A stretch of DNA of 64,000 bases, from assembly GCF_029892445.1 (NCBI RefSeq), contig NZ_JARXVJ010000001.1, positions 558,001-622,000 of the forward strand, read 5' to 3'. Below are positions 17,085 through 24,688 of the stretch, one piece after another. The translations under genes were made by a program, and so were the position numbers. This stretch comes from Chryseobacterium sp. H1D6B (GTDB lineage: Bacteria > Bacteroidota > Bacteroidia > Flavobacteriales > Weeksellaceae). Within the stretch, counting starts at the first letter, position 1, and every line of letters starts with the position of its first letter. The notes under the pieces were generated by a model. It was given only the letters and a program-made list of their open reading frames with translations. It made no database searches and was not told the DNA's origin.

Positions 17085-17756
17085 TTATAACTCTTTTATT
17101 CTTTCTAATTTATCTGAACCAGCCAGTCCATTGGGATTACATCCCGGCTCTCCTTCCGGAACTTTCAAGTTTTTCTTTTTATAGAATTCTGCCCAAAACT
17201 CGTTCGTCTTTCCTGTTTTAGGATCGATGAAGGTCATCGGCTCTAATTTAAAAATATGGTCTTTTCTAAAAGCCCTTTCTATAAAATCTGAACAGTAATA
17301 AGAGTTTTCATCCAGAATGTAGTTAAAATTATAAGGCTTCCCTACCATAGATTCAGCTTTTTCCAAAGCTTCAGGAACTGCATTTTGATATTGAGACTTT
17401 AAACGGTACACCACAACTTTCTGTCCTTCCTGCGCCTGTTCTTTGATAAAATCTTTCAAAGGCTGTTTTTGTGACCCGCCTTTTGGAGCCGCATGAAATA
17501 CATAAAAATTCTTATTTCCTTTTTCTAAAATTCCGATATGATCAAAAGAAGCATTTTTCTGTTTCTGGGTTACATTATTAATAGCACCAGAAAGTCCGGA
17601 TTCTTTGGCTGTAACAAAAAGCAGATCGCCATTTTTAAGCCCTTTAAACTCATGATTGGAAGTACAAAAATGCAGCAACAGCATTACAATTAATGAAACA
17701 GTTATGATTCCCGCTTTTTTTAGTTTTGGAAAAGAGAATATCTTAATTTTTACCAT
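17085..17756 (-). CDS. YiiX/YebB-like NlpC/P60-type cysteine hydrolase, lipoprotein
   Basis: 223 residues. The signal with LLLHFCTS suggests a lipoprotein (Cys about residue 31). NGDLLFV near the N-terminus, FDHIGIL carrying the presumed catalytic His, and YYCSDFIERAF carrying a Cys are the permuted NlpC/P60 motifs of the YiiX family. It is probably a periplasmic peptidase or amidase; the substrate is unknown. A TAAATTTG element at 17780-17787 (minus) lies 23 bases upstream of the start. It is divergent from the two-component system. Confidence 0.85.
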   Translation of the reverse strand: MVKIKIFSFPKLKKAGIITVSLIVMLLLHFCTSNHEFKGLKNGDLLFVTAKESGLSGAINNVTQKQKNASFDHIGILEKGNKNFYVFHAAPKGGSQKQPLKDFIKEQAQEGQKVVVYRLKSQYQNAVPEALEKAESMVGKPYNFNYILDENSYYCSDFIERAFRKDHIFKLEPMTFIDPKTGKTNEFWAEFYKKKNLKVPEGEPGCNPNGLAGSDKLERIKEL

Positions 17757-17779
17757 AGTAAATATACTTATTGAAGCGC

Positions 17780-17787
17780 CAAATTTA
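17780..17787 (-). promoter_or_regulatory. -7 promoter element of the YiiX-like gene
   Basis: TAAATTTG on the minus strand, an exact TAnnTTTG match 23 bases from the start codon at 17756. Confidence 0.5.
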
Positions 17788-17826
17788 CAAAATAGAATTC
17801 ATTACATGTATGTGAAAATACTTAGC

Positions 17827-17834
17827 TAACTTTG
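17827..17834 (+). promoter_or_regulatory. -7 promoter element of the response-regulator gene
   Basis: TAACTTTG, an exact TAnnTTTG match, 28 bases before the ATG at 17863. Confidence 0.5.
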
Positions 17835-17862
17835 CAAAACCAGCCCTATAATCCAATTTTCT

Positions 17863-18564
17863 ATGCCCCACATTCTATTAGTAGAAGACGACAAAAGACT
17901 TTCACAGCTTATTTCAAGAGGGCTGATGGAAAATGATATGGATGTAAATACAGCGTATGACGGTGAAAAAGCATTAAAACTGGCAGAACTGATGCACTTC
18001 GATCTTATCATCACAGACATTATTCTGCCTGTAAAAAACGGATTAGACTTCTGCAGGGAAATAAAAGTATTAAAACCTAATATTCCTGTGATCATGCTTA
18101 CCGCTTTAGGAACTACAGACCACAAACTTGAGGGTTTTGATTCCGGAGCTGATGATTATCTTACCAAACCTTTTGAAATGAGAGAGCTTACCGCTAGAAT
18201 TAAGGTTTTGTTAAAACGATTTTCCCAACAGCCACAAAATACCTCATCCATACTGCAGTATGAAGATATTGAAATGAATCTGAAATTAAAAACGGTCAAC
18301 CGGAGCGGAACCCATATCAAACTGACCCCAAAAGAATTTAATCTGATGAAATTCATGCTTGAAAACCCTGAAAGAGTACTTTCCCGGGTTGAAATTGCTG
18401 AAAATGTATGGGAAACTCATTTTGATACCGGCACCAATTTTATTGATGTCTACATTAATTACATCAGAAAAAAGATCGATAAAGATTTTGAAACTAAGCT
18501 CATCCATACAAAAGCCGGAATGGGCTTTATCTTAAAAAAGGGATACGAAGATCATCTTCAGTAA
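17863..18564 (+). CDS. OmpR/PhoB-family response regulator
   Basis: 233 residues. The receiver domain (1-120) has the acidic pair ED at 8-9, the phosphoacceptor Asp52 in ITDIILPVKNG and Lys in TKPFEMREL. The C-terminal winged-helix DNA-binding domain (about 135-230) has LTPKEFNLMKFMLENPERVLSR and YINYIRKKID. It starts a two-gene operon with the histidine kinase 14 bases downstream and lies directly upstream of the metal-transport operon. The four 11-bp-phased TTCTAA repeats at 20011-20050 are its most likely target. It most resembles CusR/QseB-type metal or envelope regulators; the signal is unproven. Confidence 0.92.
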   Translation: MPHILLVEDDKRLSQLISRGLMENDMDVNTAYDGEKALKLAELMHFDLIITDIILPVKNGLDFCREIKVLKPNIPVIMLTALGTTDHKLEGFDSGADDYLTKPFEMRELTARIKVLLKRFSQQPQNTSSILQYEDIEMNLKLKTVNRSGTHIKLTPKEFNLMKFMLENPERVLSRVEIAENVWETHFDTGTNFIDVYINYIRKKIDKDFETKLIHTKAGMGFILKKGYEDHLQ

Positions 18565-18578
18565 ATACATTATCCGGC

Positions 18579-19931
18579 ATGAAAGTCAGAACCCGTCTTA
18601 CCTTACTTTTTACTCTGGTCACAGCAATGCTGATGAGCTTTTATGGTATTACCGTGTATTTTTCATCGAAAGAAGCCCGGGAAAAATCGTTCTATGCCGA
18701 GCTGAATAATGAAGCAGAAGCTAAAGCCAATCTTTTTTTTCAGGGAGAATTGAATGCAAGGGAAATGCATGAGCTTTATAAAAATAATACCCAGACTTTA
18801 AACGAGGTTCAGGTGGCTATTTATGATCCGGAGTTTAATTTAATTTACCATGATGATGCTAAAGTAGATTTTGTAAAGGAGAACAGACAAATGCTTTCCA
18901 ACATCTTTAAAAACAAACAGATCTCTTTTTATCTTAACGATTTTCAGGTAATAGGGATGGTTTATCCTCATGACGGAAAACAGTATGCCGTTACCGCTGC
19001 TGCCTATGATCAATATGGATATAACTCTGTGAATCATTTATTGACCATCAGTATTATTTCATTCATTATCATCCTAGCACTAATTTATCTCGCTGGTCTT
19101 TTCCTTTCCAAAAAAGCACTGAACCCTGCCGTTGAAATGGTAGATCAGATCAAAAAAGTAACAGCTGGAAAACTGCAGCTCCGCCTTAATTATTCAGAAG
19201 AAAAAGGCGAGTTTTATGAGCTTGAAAAAAGTTTTAACCAAATGCTTGAAAGGCTTGACAACTCTTTTAACGCTCAAAAACATTTTGTTTCTAATATTTC
19301 TCATGAACTGAATACGCCTTTAGCTGCGATGACTGCCGAATTAGAACTGGCACTGCAGAAAGAATACCCATCAGAAGAGTATCAGAAAATTATACAAAAT
19401 ACCCTGGAAGATGTTCAAAATATGAGCAGGCTTTCCAGCAGTCTTATGAATTTAGCTAAAGCCAGCTACGATCCTGCCGAGATCAGTTTTTCTGAGATCC
19501 GGATCGATGAAATCCTGCTGGACTCTTACGCCAAGATCAGAAAAGAAAATCCGCGGTACAGCATACAGCTTAATCTAGATCCTTCTATCGAGGAACAGAA
19601 ACTCATTCATGAAGGAAATTCATACCTGCTGCTTGTTGCTTTTAATAATCTTATTGATAATGCATGCAAATATTCGCCTGATAATACCTGTATCATTAAT
19701 GTTACGTTAGTTTCTGATCATTTATCCATTGAGTTCATCAATAAAGGATCGTCTGTTTCAGCGAAGGAGTATCAAAATATTTTTAAGCCTTTCTACAGAT
19801 CTGAAAATTCCCTTCATGAAAAAGGATACGGTATAGGCTTATACCTTACTGAAAAGATCATCAGTCTCCATCATGCTCAAATTGCGGTATCATCTCAGGA
19901 AAACACTACAACTTTTCAGATAATCTGGTAA
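18579..19931 (+). CDS. Sensor histidine kinase
   Basis: 450 residues. Two transmembrane helices (about 7-29 and 152-172) flank a periplasmic sensor of about 120 residues. A HAMP linker follows, then the HisKA domain with SHELNTPLAAM (phospho-His242) and the HATPase domain with NNLIDNACKYSPDN (N box) and GYGIGLYL (G box). It is the partner of the OmpR-type regulator encoded just upstream. The periplasmic domain matches nothing I recognise. Position next to mgtC, the Mg2+ ATPase and RND efflux genes suggests that it senses divalent metals or envelope state (inference). Confidence 0.92.
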   Translation: MKVRTRLTLLFTLVTAMLMSFYGITVYFSSKEAREKSFYAELNNEAEAKANLFFQGELNAREMHELYKNNTQTLNEVQVAIYDPEFNLIYHDDAKVDFVKENRQMLSNIFKNKQISFYLNDFQVIGMVYPHDGKQYAVTAAAYDQYGYNSVNHLLTISIISFIIILALIYLAGLFLSKKALNPAVEMVDQIKKVTAGKLQLRLNYSEEKGEFYELEKSFNQMLERLDNSFNAQKHFVSNISHELNTPLAAMTAELELALQKEYPSEEYQKIIQNTLEDVQNMSRLSSSLMNLAKASYDPAEISFSEIRIDEILLDSYAKIRKENPRYSIQLNLDPSIEEQKLIHEGNSYLLLVAFNNLIDNACKYSPDNTCIINVTLVSDHLSIEFINKGSSVSAKEYQNIFKPFYRSENSLHEKGYGIGLYLTEKIISLHHAQIAVSSQENTTTFQIIW

Positions 19932-20010
19932 CTGCTTTCCAATACCTCTTTTCCATTCCTCTTTTCCAATCGGTCTCTTCAATCATCGATTTATATTGCT
20001 TTTTTCTAAA

Positions 20011-20050
20011 TTCTAATGGAATTCTAATAGGATTCTAAAAGGTCTCTAAC
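20011..20050 (+). promoter_or_regulatory. Four 11-bp-phased direct repeats (candidate OmpR-type operator)
   Basis: TTCTAAT at 20011, TTCTAAT at 20022, TTCTAAA at 20033 and CTCTAAC at 20044 have an exact 11-base period; a further TTCTAAA sits at 20004. Heptamers with four-base spacers are the classic PhoB/OmpR arrangement. They end 22 bases before the -7 element at 20073, where an activator of a promoter with no -33 box would sit. Confidence 0.7.
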
Positions 20051-20072
20051 AGCTTCCCAGAAGCATTCTTTC

Positions 20073-20080
20073 TAATTTTG
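20073..20080 (+). promoter_or_regulatory. -7 promoter element of the mgtC operon
   Basis: TAATTTTG, an exact TAnnTTTG match. No TTTG is found at the -33 spacing, which fits a promoter that needs an activator bound at the repeats just upstream. The predicted start site is near 20085-20087, about 13 bases before the leader peptide. Confidence 0.6.
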
Positions 20081-20098
20081 CAGCAAATAATAAGACCT

Positions 20099-20134
20099 AT
20101 GGACTCCGATCCTTATAGTTACTACAAACCTTAA
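20099..20134 (+). CDS. Candidate leader peptide upstream of mgtC (11 residues)
   Basis: ATG at 20099 through TAA at 20132 encodes MDSDPYSYYKP. It is the first reading frame in the predicted transcript of the mgtC operon. Its acidic-proline start (DSDP) and C-terminal proline recall the E. coli/Salmonella MgtL leader peptide, whose EPDP-containing start destabilises ribosomes when Mg2+ is low. It is followed by alternative hairpins (20145-20191), one of which blocks the mgtC start. Translation has not been shown; the call rests on position, composition and the RNA structures. Confidence 0.5.
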   Translation: MDSDPYSYYKP

Positions 20135-20144
20135 GCTTTTCTAA

Positions 20145-20195
20145 GCATACTTTTTCTGTGTGCCTACAAAGGCCTGCAAAAAAGAAAAAGTTATG
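20145..20195 (+). promoter_or_regulatory. Alternative RNA hairpins controlling the mgtC start
   Basis: Stem 1 pairs GCATAC (20145-20150) with GTGTGC (20158-20163; one G-U pair). Stem 2 pairs ACTTTTTCT (20149-20157) with AGAAAAAGT (20183-20191) in nine perfect pairs ending one base before the mgtC ATG, so it hides the A-rich ribosome-loading region. The two share bases 20149-20163 and cannot coexist. Stem 1 starts 11 bases after the leader-peptide stop codon, within reach of a terminating or stalled ribosome. Confidence 0.55.
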
Positions 20196-20888
20196 AATAC
20201 ATTAGAATTTGCTCTCCGCTTATTTACAGCATTGGTTTTGGGAGCAGGCATCGGCCTTGAAAGACAATGGCATCAAAAAAGTGCCGGTCTTCGGACAAAT
20301 ACATTAGTTTGTTTAGGCTCTGCTGCGTTTGTCTTGCTTTCCATTAGAATCGGCGGCGATGCTACGGGAAGAATCTGTTCTTATATCGTAAGCGGAATTG
20401 GCTTTCTTGGCGGCGGCGTCATTATGAAAGACGGTCTTACCGTCCGGGGTATCAATACAGCGGCCACAATCTGGTGTTCTGCATCTGTAGGTTCATTAGC
20501 TGCTTTAGGCTTTTTCCCGGAAGCTGCAATCACAAGCGGATTTATCATCTTAACCCACACTTTATTACGTCCTCTCGGATCTAAATTAGGTTCCAAAACA
20601 CTGCGCATCAACACCTCCGAATATCTTATCACTGTAAAATGCAGAACTGAAATCGAAAATCATACGAGGGTTCTGCTGATGCAGTCCTTTAATTCAAATG
20701 ATAAAGTATTACTAAAGTCGCTGACCAGCGACGATACCGAAAACCCCGAAAATATAATTATTTCAGCTGAAGTTTATTCTTCATCTCCTCAAGACAGTTT
20801 CATCGAAAAAGCAGTAAGCAGACTGACTCTTGAAGATAAAGTAATAAAAGTCAGCTGGGAAATCATAGGAACTGAAAACGATCTATAA
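20193..20888 (+). CDS. mgtC: MgtC/SapB family membrane protein
   Basis: 231 residues from the ATG at 20193; the frame also extends to a GTG at 20160, but that would run through the leader hairpins. GAGIGLERQWHQKSAGLRTN, GIGFLGGGVIMK and RGINTAATIW are the conserved MgtC core, with four or five membrane helices in the first 140 residues, and a C-terminal ACT-like cytoplasmic domain. In pathogens MgtC helps survival in low Mg2+ and inside macrophages and affects F-ATPase activity. It heads a five-gene operon; the Mg2+ P-type ATPase follows 18 bases later, as in the Salmonella mgtCB operon. Confidence 0.93.
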   Translation: MNTLEFALRLFTALVLGAGIGLERQWHQKSAGLRTNTLVCLGSAAFVLLSIRIGGDATGRICSYIVSGIGFLGGGVIMKDGLTVRGINTAATIWCSASVGSLAALGFFPEAAITSGFIILTHTLLRPLGSKLGSKTLRINTSEYLITVKCRTEIENHTRVLLMQSFNSNDKVLLKSLTSDDTENPENIIISAEVYSSSPQDSFIEKAVSRLTLEDKVIKVSWEIIGTENDL

Positions 20889-20906
20889 CCCTTAAAACTA
20901 AAAAAA

Positions 20907-23579
20907 ATGCTAAAAAAACATACCAACAAGGTTTTGAATGCATCCTCATTTTCTAAAATCAGAGAAGCTGCCGCTGCGGATGAAAAAATAGTATTTGCTG
21001 TACTGGAAACCTCAGCAGAAGGAATCAGTGAAAACACAGTAAAAGACCGCATTAAAATCTACGGCAGAAATGAAATTGCTATTCAGAAAGCTCCTTCATG
21101 GATCAAGCAGCTTGTCCATTCTTTTTTTAATCCCTTTAATTACATTTTAGCATGTATTGTTGTGATTTCAATTTTCCTTGATGTAGTCCTTGCTCCTGCT
21201 GATGAAAAAGATTTCAGCACCAGCATTATCATCAGCATCATGCTCCTATTCAGTACAGGTTTAAGGTTTATTCAGGAGTTTAGAAGCAGTAAAGCCGCTG
21301 AAGCTTTAAAGAAAATGGTAAAAACCAGCTGTCTTACCAAAAGAAAATTCAAGGAAAGTGAAGAAATTGACATTACGGAAATTGTTCCCGGAGACATCAT
21401 TCTGCTTTCTGCAGGAGATATGGTTCCCGCCGACTGCAGAATTTTAAAAAGCAAGGATCTTTTCATCAGCGAGTCTATTTTAACCGGTGAAGCGCTGCCT
21501 GTTGAAAAAAACAGCCTTCCAGCGCCTAATGCTCAAAAGATAAGTCCGCTGGCACTGCAGAATGTATGTTTCATGGGAACTAATGTAGTGAGTGGTTCAG
21601 CAACTGTGGCTGTAATAAGCACCGGAACTTTCACTTATTTCGGAAGCATCAGCCGAAGTTTAAATTCTAAAAGACCTGAAACCTCTTTTGATATCGGCAT
21701 CAATAAAGTGAGCTTTCTGCTCATCCGTTTTATGCTGGTGATGACGCCTGTTATTTTTCTCATTAATGGCCTGGCAAAAGGAGACTGGACACAGGCTCTT
21801 TTATTTTCAATCGCAATCGCAGTGGGTCTTACCCCTGAAATGCTTCCAATGATCGTTACGGCCAATCTAGCCAAAGGAGCTATGAACATGAGCAAGAAAA
21901 AAGTGATCGTTAAAAGATTGAATGCCATCCAGAACATTGGAGCCATGGATGTTTTATGTACGGATAAAACAGGAACGCTTACTTTAGATAAAATCGTGTT
22001 AGAGACCCACAGAAATGTCCAGGGAATAGAAGATGATGAAGTATTGAAATGGGCTTACCTCAACAGTTTTCACCAGACCGGACTGAAAAACCTTTTGGAC
22101 AAAGCCGTTCTGGAACATGCAGAGGTTCACAACTTAATGAAAGCGGATGAATCTTATCTAAAAATTGATGAAATCCCATTTGATTTTGAAAGACGAAGAA
22201 TGTCTGTTATCCTCAGTACCGCCAATGGAAGACATTTAATGATCACTAAAGGTGCAGTAGAAGAAACACTTTCGCTTTGTAAATATGCCTTAGATCCAGG
22301 AGAAGACCACAGTTTACATATTGAGAATGACAATATAGTTCCGCTTGATGATGCGATGAAGCAGAAAATCCTCGAAATGTCTGAAAAGCTTAACGCTGAA
22401 GGTTTGAGAGTATTGTTAATCGCCATCCGTGAGTTTGACGGAAGCCATCCTTTGAATTATTCAGTATCACATGAAAATAATTTGATTTTAACAGGTTGTA
22501 TAGGCTTCCTAGATCCAGCAAAACCTTCTGCCGGGCCGAGTATTAAAGCCTTACAGAAATTAGGGGTTGAAGTAAAAGTAGTCACCGGAGATAATGAAAT
22601 TGTAGCTAAAAAAATATGCCGTGATGTTGACATACCCGTTAACCACATTATGCTGGGAGACGAACTGGAAAATATCTCTGATGAAGAACTCAGCAGAGAC
22701 ATGGAACACTATTCCATTTTCGCAAAAGTAAGCCCGCTTCAAAAACAGCGTATTGTAAAGGTATTAAAATCCAAAGGCCACACTGTTGGGTTTATGGGCG
22801 ATGGGATCAATGATGCTGCAGCGATCAAAGAGGCCGATGTAGGAATTTCAGTGGATACAGGAGCGGATATTGCTAAAGAAAGCGCTGATATTATTCTTTT
22901 GGAAAAAGATTTAATGGTTCTAAGAAGCGGAGTAATCTATGGAAGAAGAACGTTTGGAAACATCATTAAGTATATCAAAATGACCTCCAGCAGCAATTTT
23001 GGAAATATGTTCAGTATGATAGGAGCCAGCATCTTTCTGCCTTTTCTTCCCATGCTGCCATTACAGATCTTGATTCAGAATCTGTTGTATGATATCTCCC
23101 AGTCGTCCATTCCGTGGGATACAATGGATAAAGATTTCCTTGAAAAACCTAAAAAATGGGAAGCACAGAGTATTCAGAAATTCATGCTTTTTATCGGCCC
23201 TATAAGTTCAATTTTTGATTATGCCACTTTCGCGGTGATGTTCTTTATTTTCAAGGCCAACAGTCCGGAACATCAGACTCTCTTTCAGACCGGATGGTTT
23301 GTGGAAGGCCTTCTTTCACAGACATTGATTGTGCATATCATCAGAACAAAAAAGATCCCGTTCATCCAAAGCTGGAGTGCAGCTCCTGTTGCTGCTCTAA
23401 CGAGTCTGATTATGGCAATAGGTATTGTCATTCCGTTTACTCCGATAGCCGGATATTTAAAAATGCAGCCGCTGCCTTTAAGTTATTTCCCTTATTTAAT
23501 TATCATCCTGTTAAGCTACTGCACGCTTACTCAAATCATTAAAACATGGTACATCAAAAAATTCAACCAATGGTTATAA
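20907..23579 (+). CDS. mgtA: Magnesium-translocating P-type ATPase (MgtA/MgtB type)
   Basis: 890 residues. It carries an N-terminal cation-ATPase domain, an actuator domain with LTGEALPVEK, the phosphorylation motif CTDKTGTLT with Asp353, VTGDNEIVAKKICRDV in the P domain and the hinge GDGINDAAAIKEADVGIS. The segment SIAIAVGLTPEMLPMIVTA is the family's typical M4 region. P3-type ATPases of this class import Mg2+ into the cytosol. It lies between mgtC and the RND adaptor, whose start overlaps its last codons, so expression is presumably coupled. Confidence 0.94.
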   Translation: MLKKHTNKVLNASSFSKIREAAAADEKIVFAVLETSAEGISENTVKDRIKIYGRNEIAIQKAPSWIKQLVHSFFNPFNYILACIVVISIFLDVVLAPADEKDFSTSIIISIMLLFSTGLRFIQEFRSSKAAEALKKMVKTSCLTKRKFKESEEIDITEIVPGDIILLSAGDMVPADCRILKSKDLFISESILTGEALPVEKNSLPAPNAQKISPLALQNVCFMGTNVVSGSATVAVISTGTFTYFGSISRSLNSKRPETSFDIGINKVSFLLIRFMLVMTPVIFLINGLAKGDWTQALLFSIAIAVGLTPEMLPMIVTANLAKGAMNMSKKKVIVKRLNAIQNIGAMDVLCTDKTGTLTLDKIVLETHRNVQGIEDDEVLKWAYLNSFHQTGLKNLLDKAVLEHAEVHNLMKADESYLKIDEIPFDFERRRMSVILSTANGRHLMITKGAVEETLSLCKYALDPGEDHSLHIENDNIVPLDDAMKQKILEMSEKLNAEGLRVLLIAIREFDGSHPLNYSVSHENNLILTGCIGFLDPAKPSAGPSIKALQKLGVEVKVVTGDNEIVAKKICRDVDIPVNHIMLGDELENISDEELSRDMEHYSIFAKVSPLQKQRIVKVLKSKGHTVGFMGDGINDAAAIKEADVGISVDTGADIAKESADIILLEKDLMVLRSGVIYGRRTFGNIIKYIKMTSSSNFGNMFSMIGASIFLPFLPMLPLQILIQNLLYDISQSSIPWDTMDKDFLEKPKKWEAQSIQKFMLFIGPISSIFDYATFAVMFFIFKANSPEHQTLFQTGWFVEGLLSQTLIVHIIRTKKIPFIQSWSAAPVAALTSLIMAIGIVIPFTPIAGYLKMQPLPLSYFPYLIIILLSYCTLTQIIKTWYIKKFNQWL

Positions 23580-24685
23580 ACAAGTTCTATATAAAAACAA
23601 TACTGCCTGCCGTACTTCTAGTTTTCATTGTTTCGTGCAATGACAGCAAGACACCCATTTCTCAAAAGAACACAGTAACAGCACAAGGAAACCGTATTAC
23701 TATTTCAGAAAACAATCCTGTATTAAAAAAAATTCTGACTGAAACTGTAACAGAAAAAGAATACAGCAGCAGTATCACTTCTGTAGGCACTATAGAAACC
23801 ATTCCTACTAATTATGCAGAGATTGCAAGTCCGTTTTCCGGAAGGGTTATTAAATCCTTCGTGAATATCGGCCAGAGAGTGAGCGCCGGAAGTCCTGTGT
23901 TTGAGATTATTTCTCCAGATTATTTTTCGATACAAAAAGAATATTCTGATGCATTGAATGATTCAAAGCTCGCAGAAAAAAATTACAGACGCCAGCAGGA
24001 TCTTGTAAGACACGGCGTAGGAATTCAAAGAGAATTAGAAGAAGCCGAAACAGAATATAAAAATAAAAAAACCTCTTTATCCAATACCTCTTCAGCATTA
24101 CAAGTATACAACAGCAAAGGTTCCGGAGGCTCTCTCATTGTAAGAGCTCCTATCAGCGGGGAAGTCATTTCCAATAAATTGGTAACCGGCCAGTATCTAA
24201 AAGAAGATGCGGAACCTGTCATGATCATTGCTGCACTTTCCAAAGTATGGATCTCGGGAGACGTGAAGGAAAAAGACATCCGTTTCATCAAAAATGGAGA
24301 TCCTGTTTCAGTAAATGTAAGCACCTATCCAGATTTAGAAATTACAGGAAAAGTTTATCATATCAACGAAATACTGAATGAAGACACACGGAGTATTAAA
24401 GTGATCATACAATGTGACAATCCTGAAAAAAAACTAAAACCCGGGATGTTTGCAACAATCAGCTATTCTACAAACTCGGAGAAAGCTATTCTAATTCCTG
24501 ACAGTGCCCTGCTGCAGAAAGGAGGCAGCCAGTATGTCTGGATAAAAACAGGAAAAAATCAATTTACAAAACGTATTGTAACTCCCGGAGAATCTATCGA
24601 AAAGAGGGTTAAAATCATTTCAGGCCTTCAAGCAGGAGATATTCTTATGAGCCAGGGTGGAATTTATATGCCGGATACCAGATAA
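23570..24685 (+). CDS. RND efflux periplasmic adaptor (CusB/CzcB-like), lipoprotein
   Basis: 371 residues from the ATG at 23570, which overlaps the end of the ATPase gene by 10 bases; an ATG 24 bases earlier is in frame but would precede the signal. The lipoprotein signal ends LVFIVSCNDS. The barrel-sandwich (lipoyl-like) halves are ASPFSGRVIKSFVNIGQRVS and VRAPISGEVISNKLVTGQYL, with an alpha-hairpin between them (about 125-175) and the membrane-proximal beta-barrel after. It belongs to the heavy-metal efflux adaptor family and bridges inner-membrane permease and outer-membrane channel. Confidence 0.9.
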   Translation: MVINKFYIKTILPAVLLVFIVSCNDSKTPISQKNTVTAQGNRITISENNPVLKKILTETVTEKEYSSSITSVGTIETIPTNYAEIASPFSGRVIKSFVNIGQRVSAGSPVFEIISPDYFSIQKEYSDALNDSKLAEKNYRRQQDLVRHGVGIQRELEEAETEYKNKKTSLSNTSSALQVYNSKGSGGSLIVRAPISGEVISNKLVTGQYLKEDAEPVMIIAALSKVWISGDVKEKDIRFIKNGDPVSVNVSTYPDLEITGKVYHINEILNEDTRSIKVIIQCDNPEKKLKPGMFATISYSTNSEKAILIPDSALLQKGGSQYVWIKTGKNQFTKRIVTPGESIEKRVKIISGLQAGDILMSQGGIYMPDTR

Positions 24686-24688
24686 AAT

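Noticed and set aside
19945-19970. Two 13-base copies of CCTCTTTTCCA(T/A)T after the histidine kinase gene
   Set aside because: Only two copies in an AT/pyrimidine-rich stretch, away from the promoter and with no phasing to the TTCTAA repeats; may be chance.
20160-20192. GTG start for MgtC adding 11 residues
   Set aside because: The extension lies in the leader hairpin region; the ATG at 20193 begins the conserved protein and is preceded by an A-rich tract.
20135-20192. Intrinsic transcription terminator in the mgtC leader
   Set aside because: Neither hairpin is followed by a T run; the T-rich stretch is in a loop or arm, so translational control is more likely than termination.
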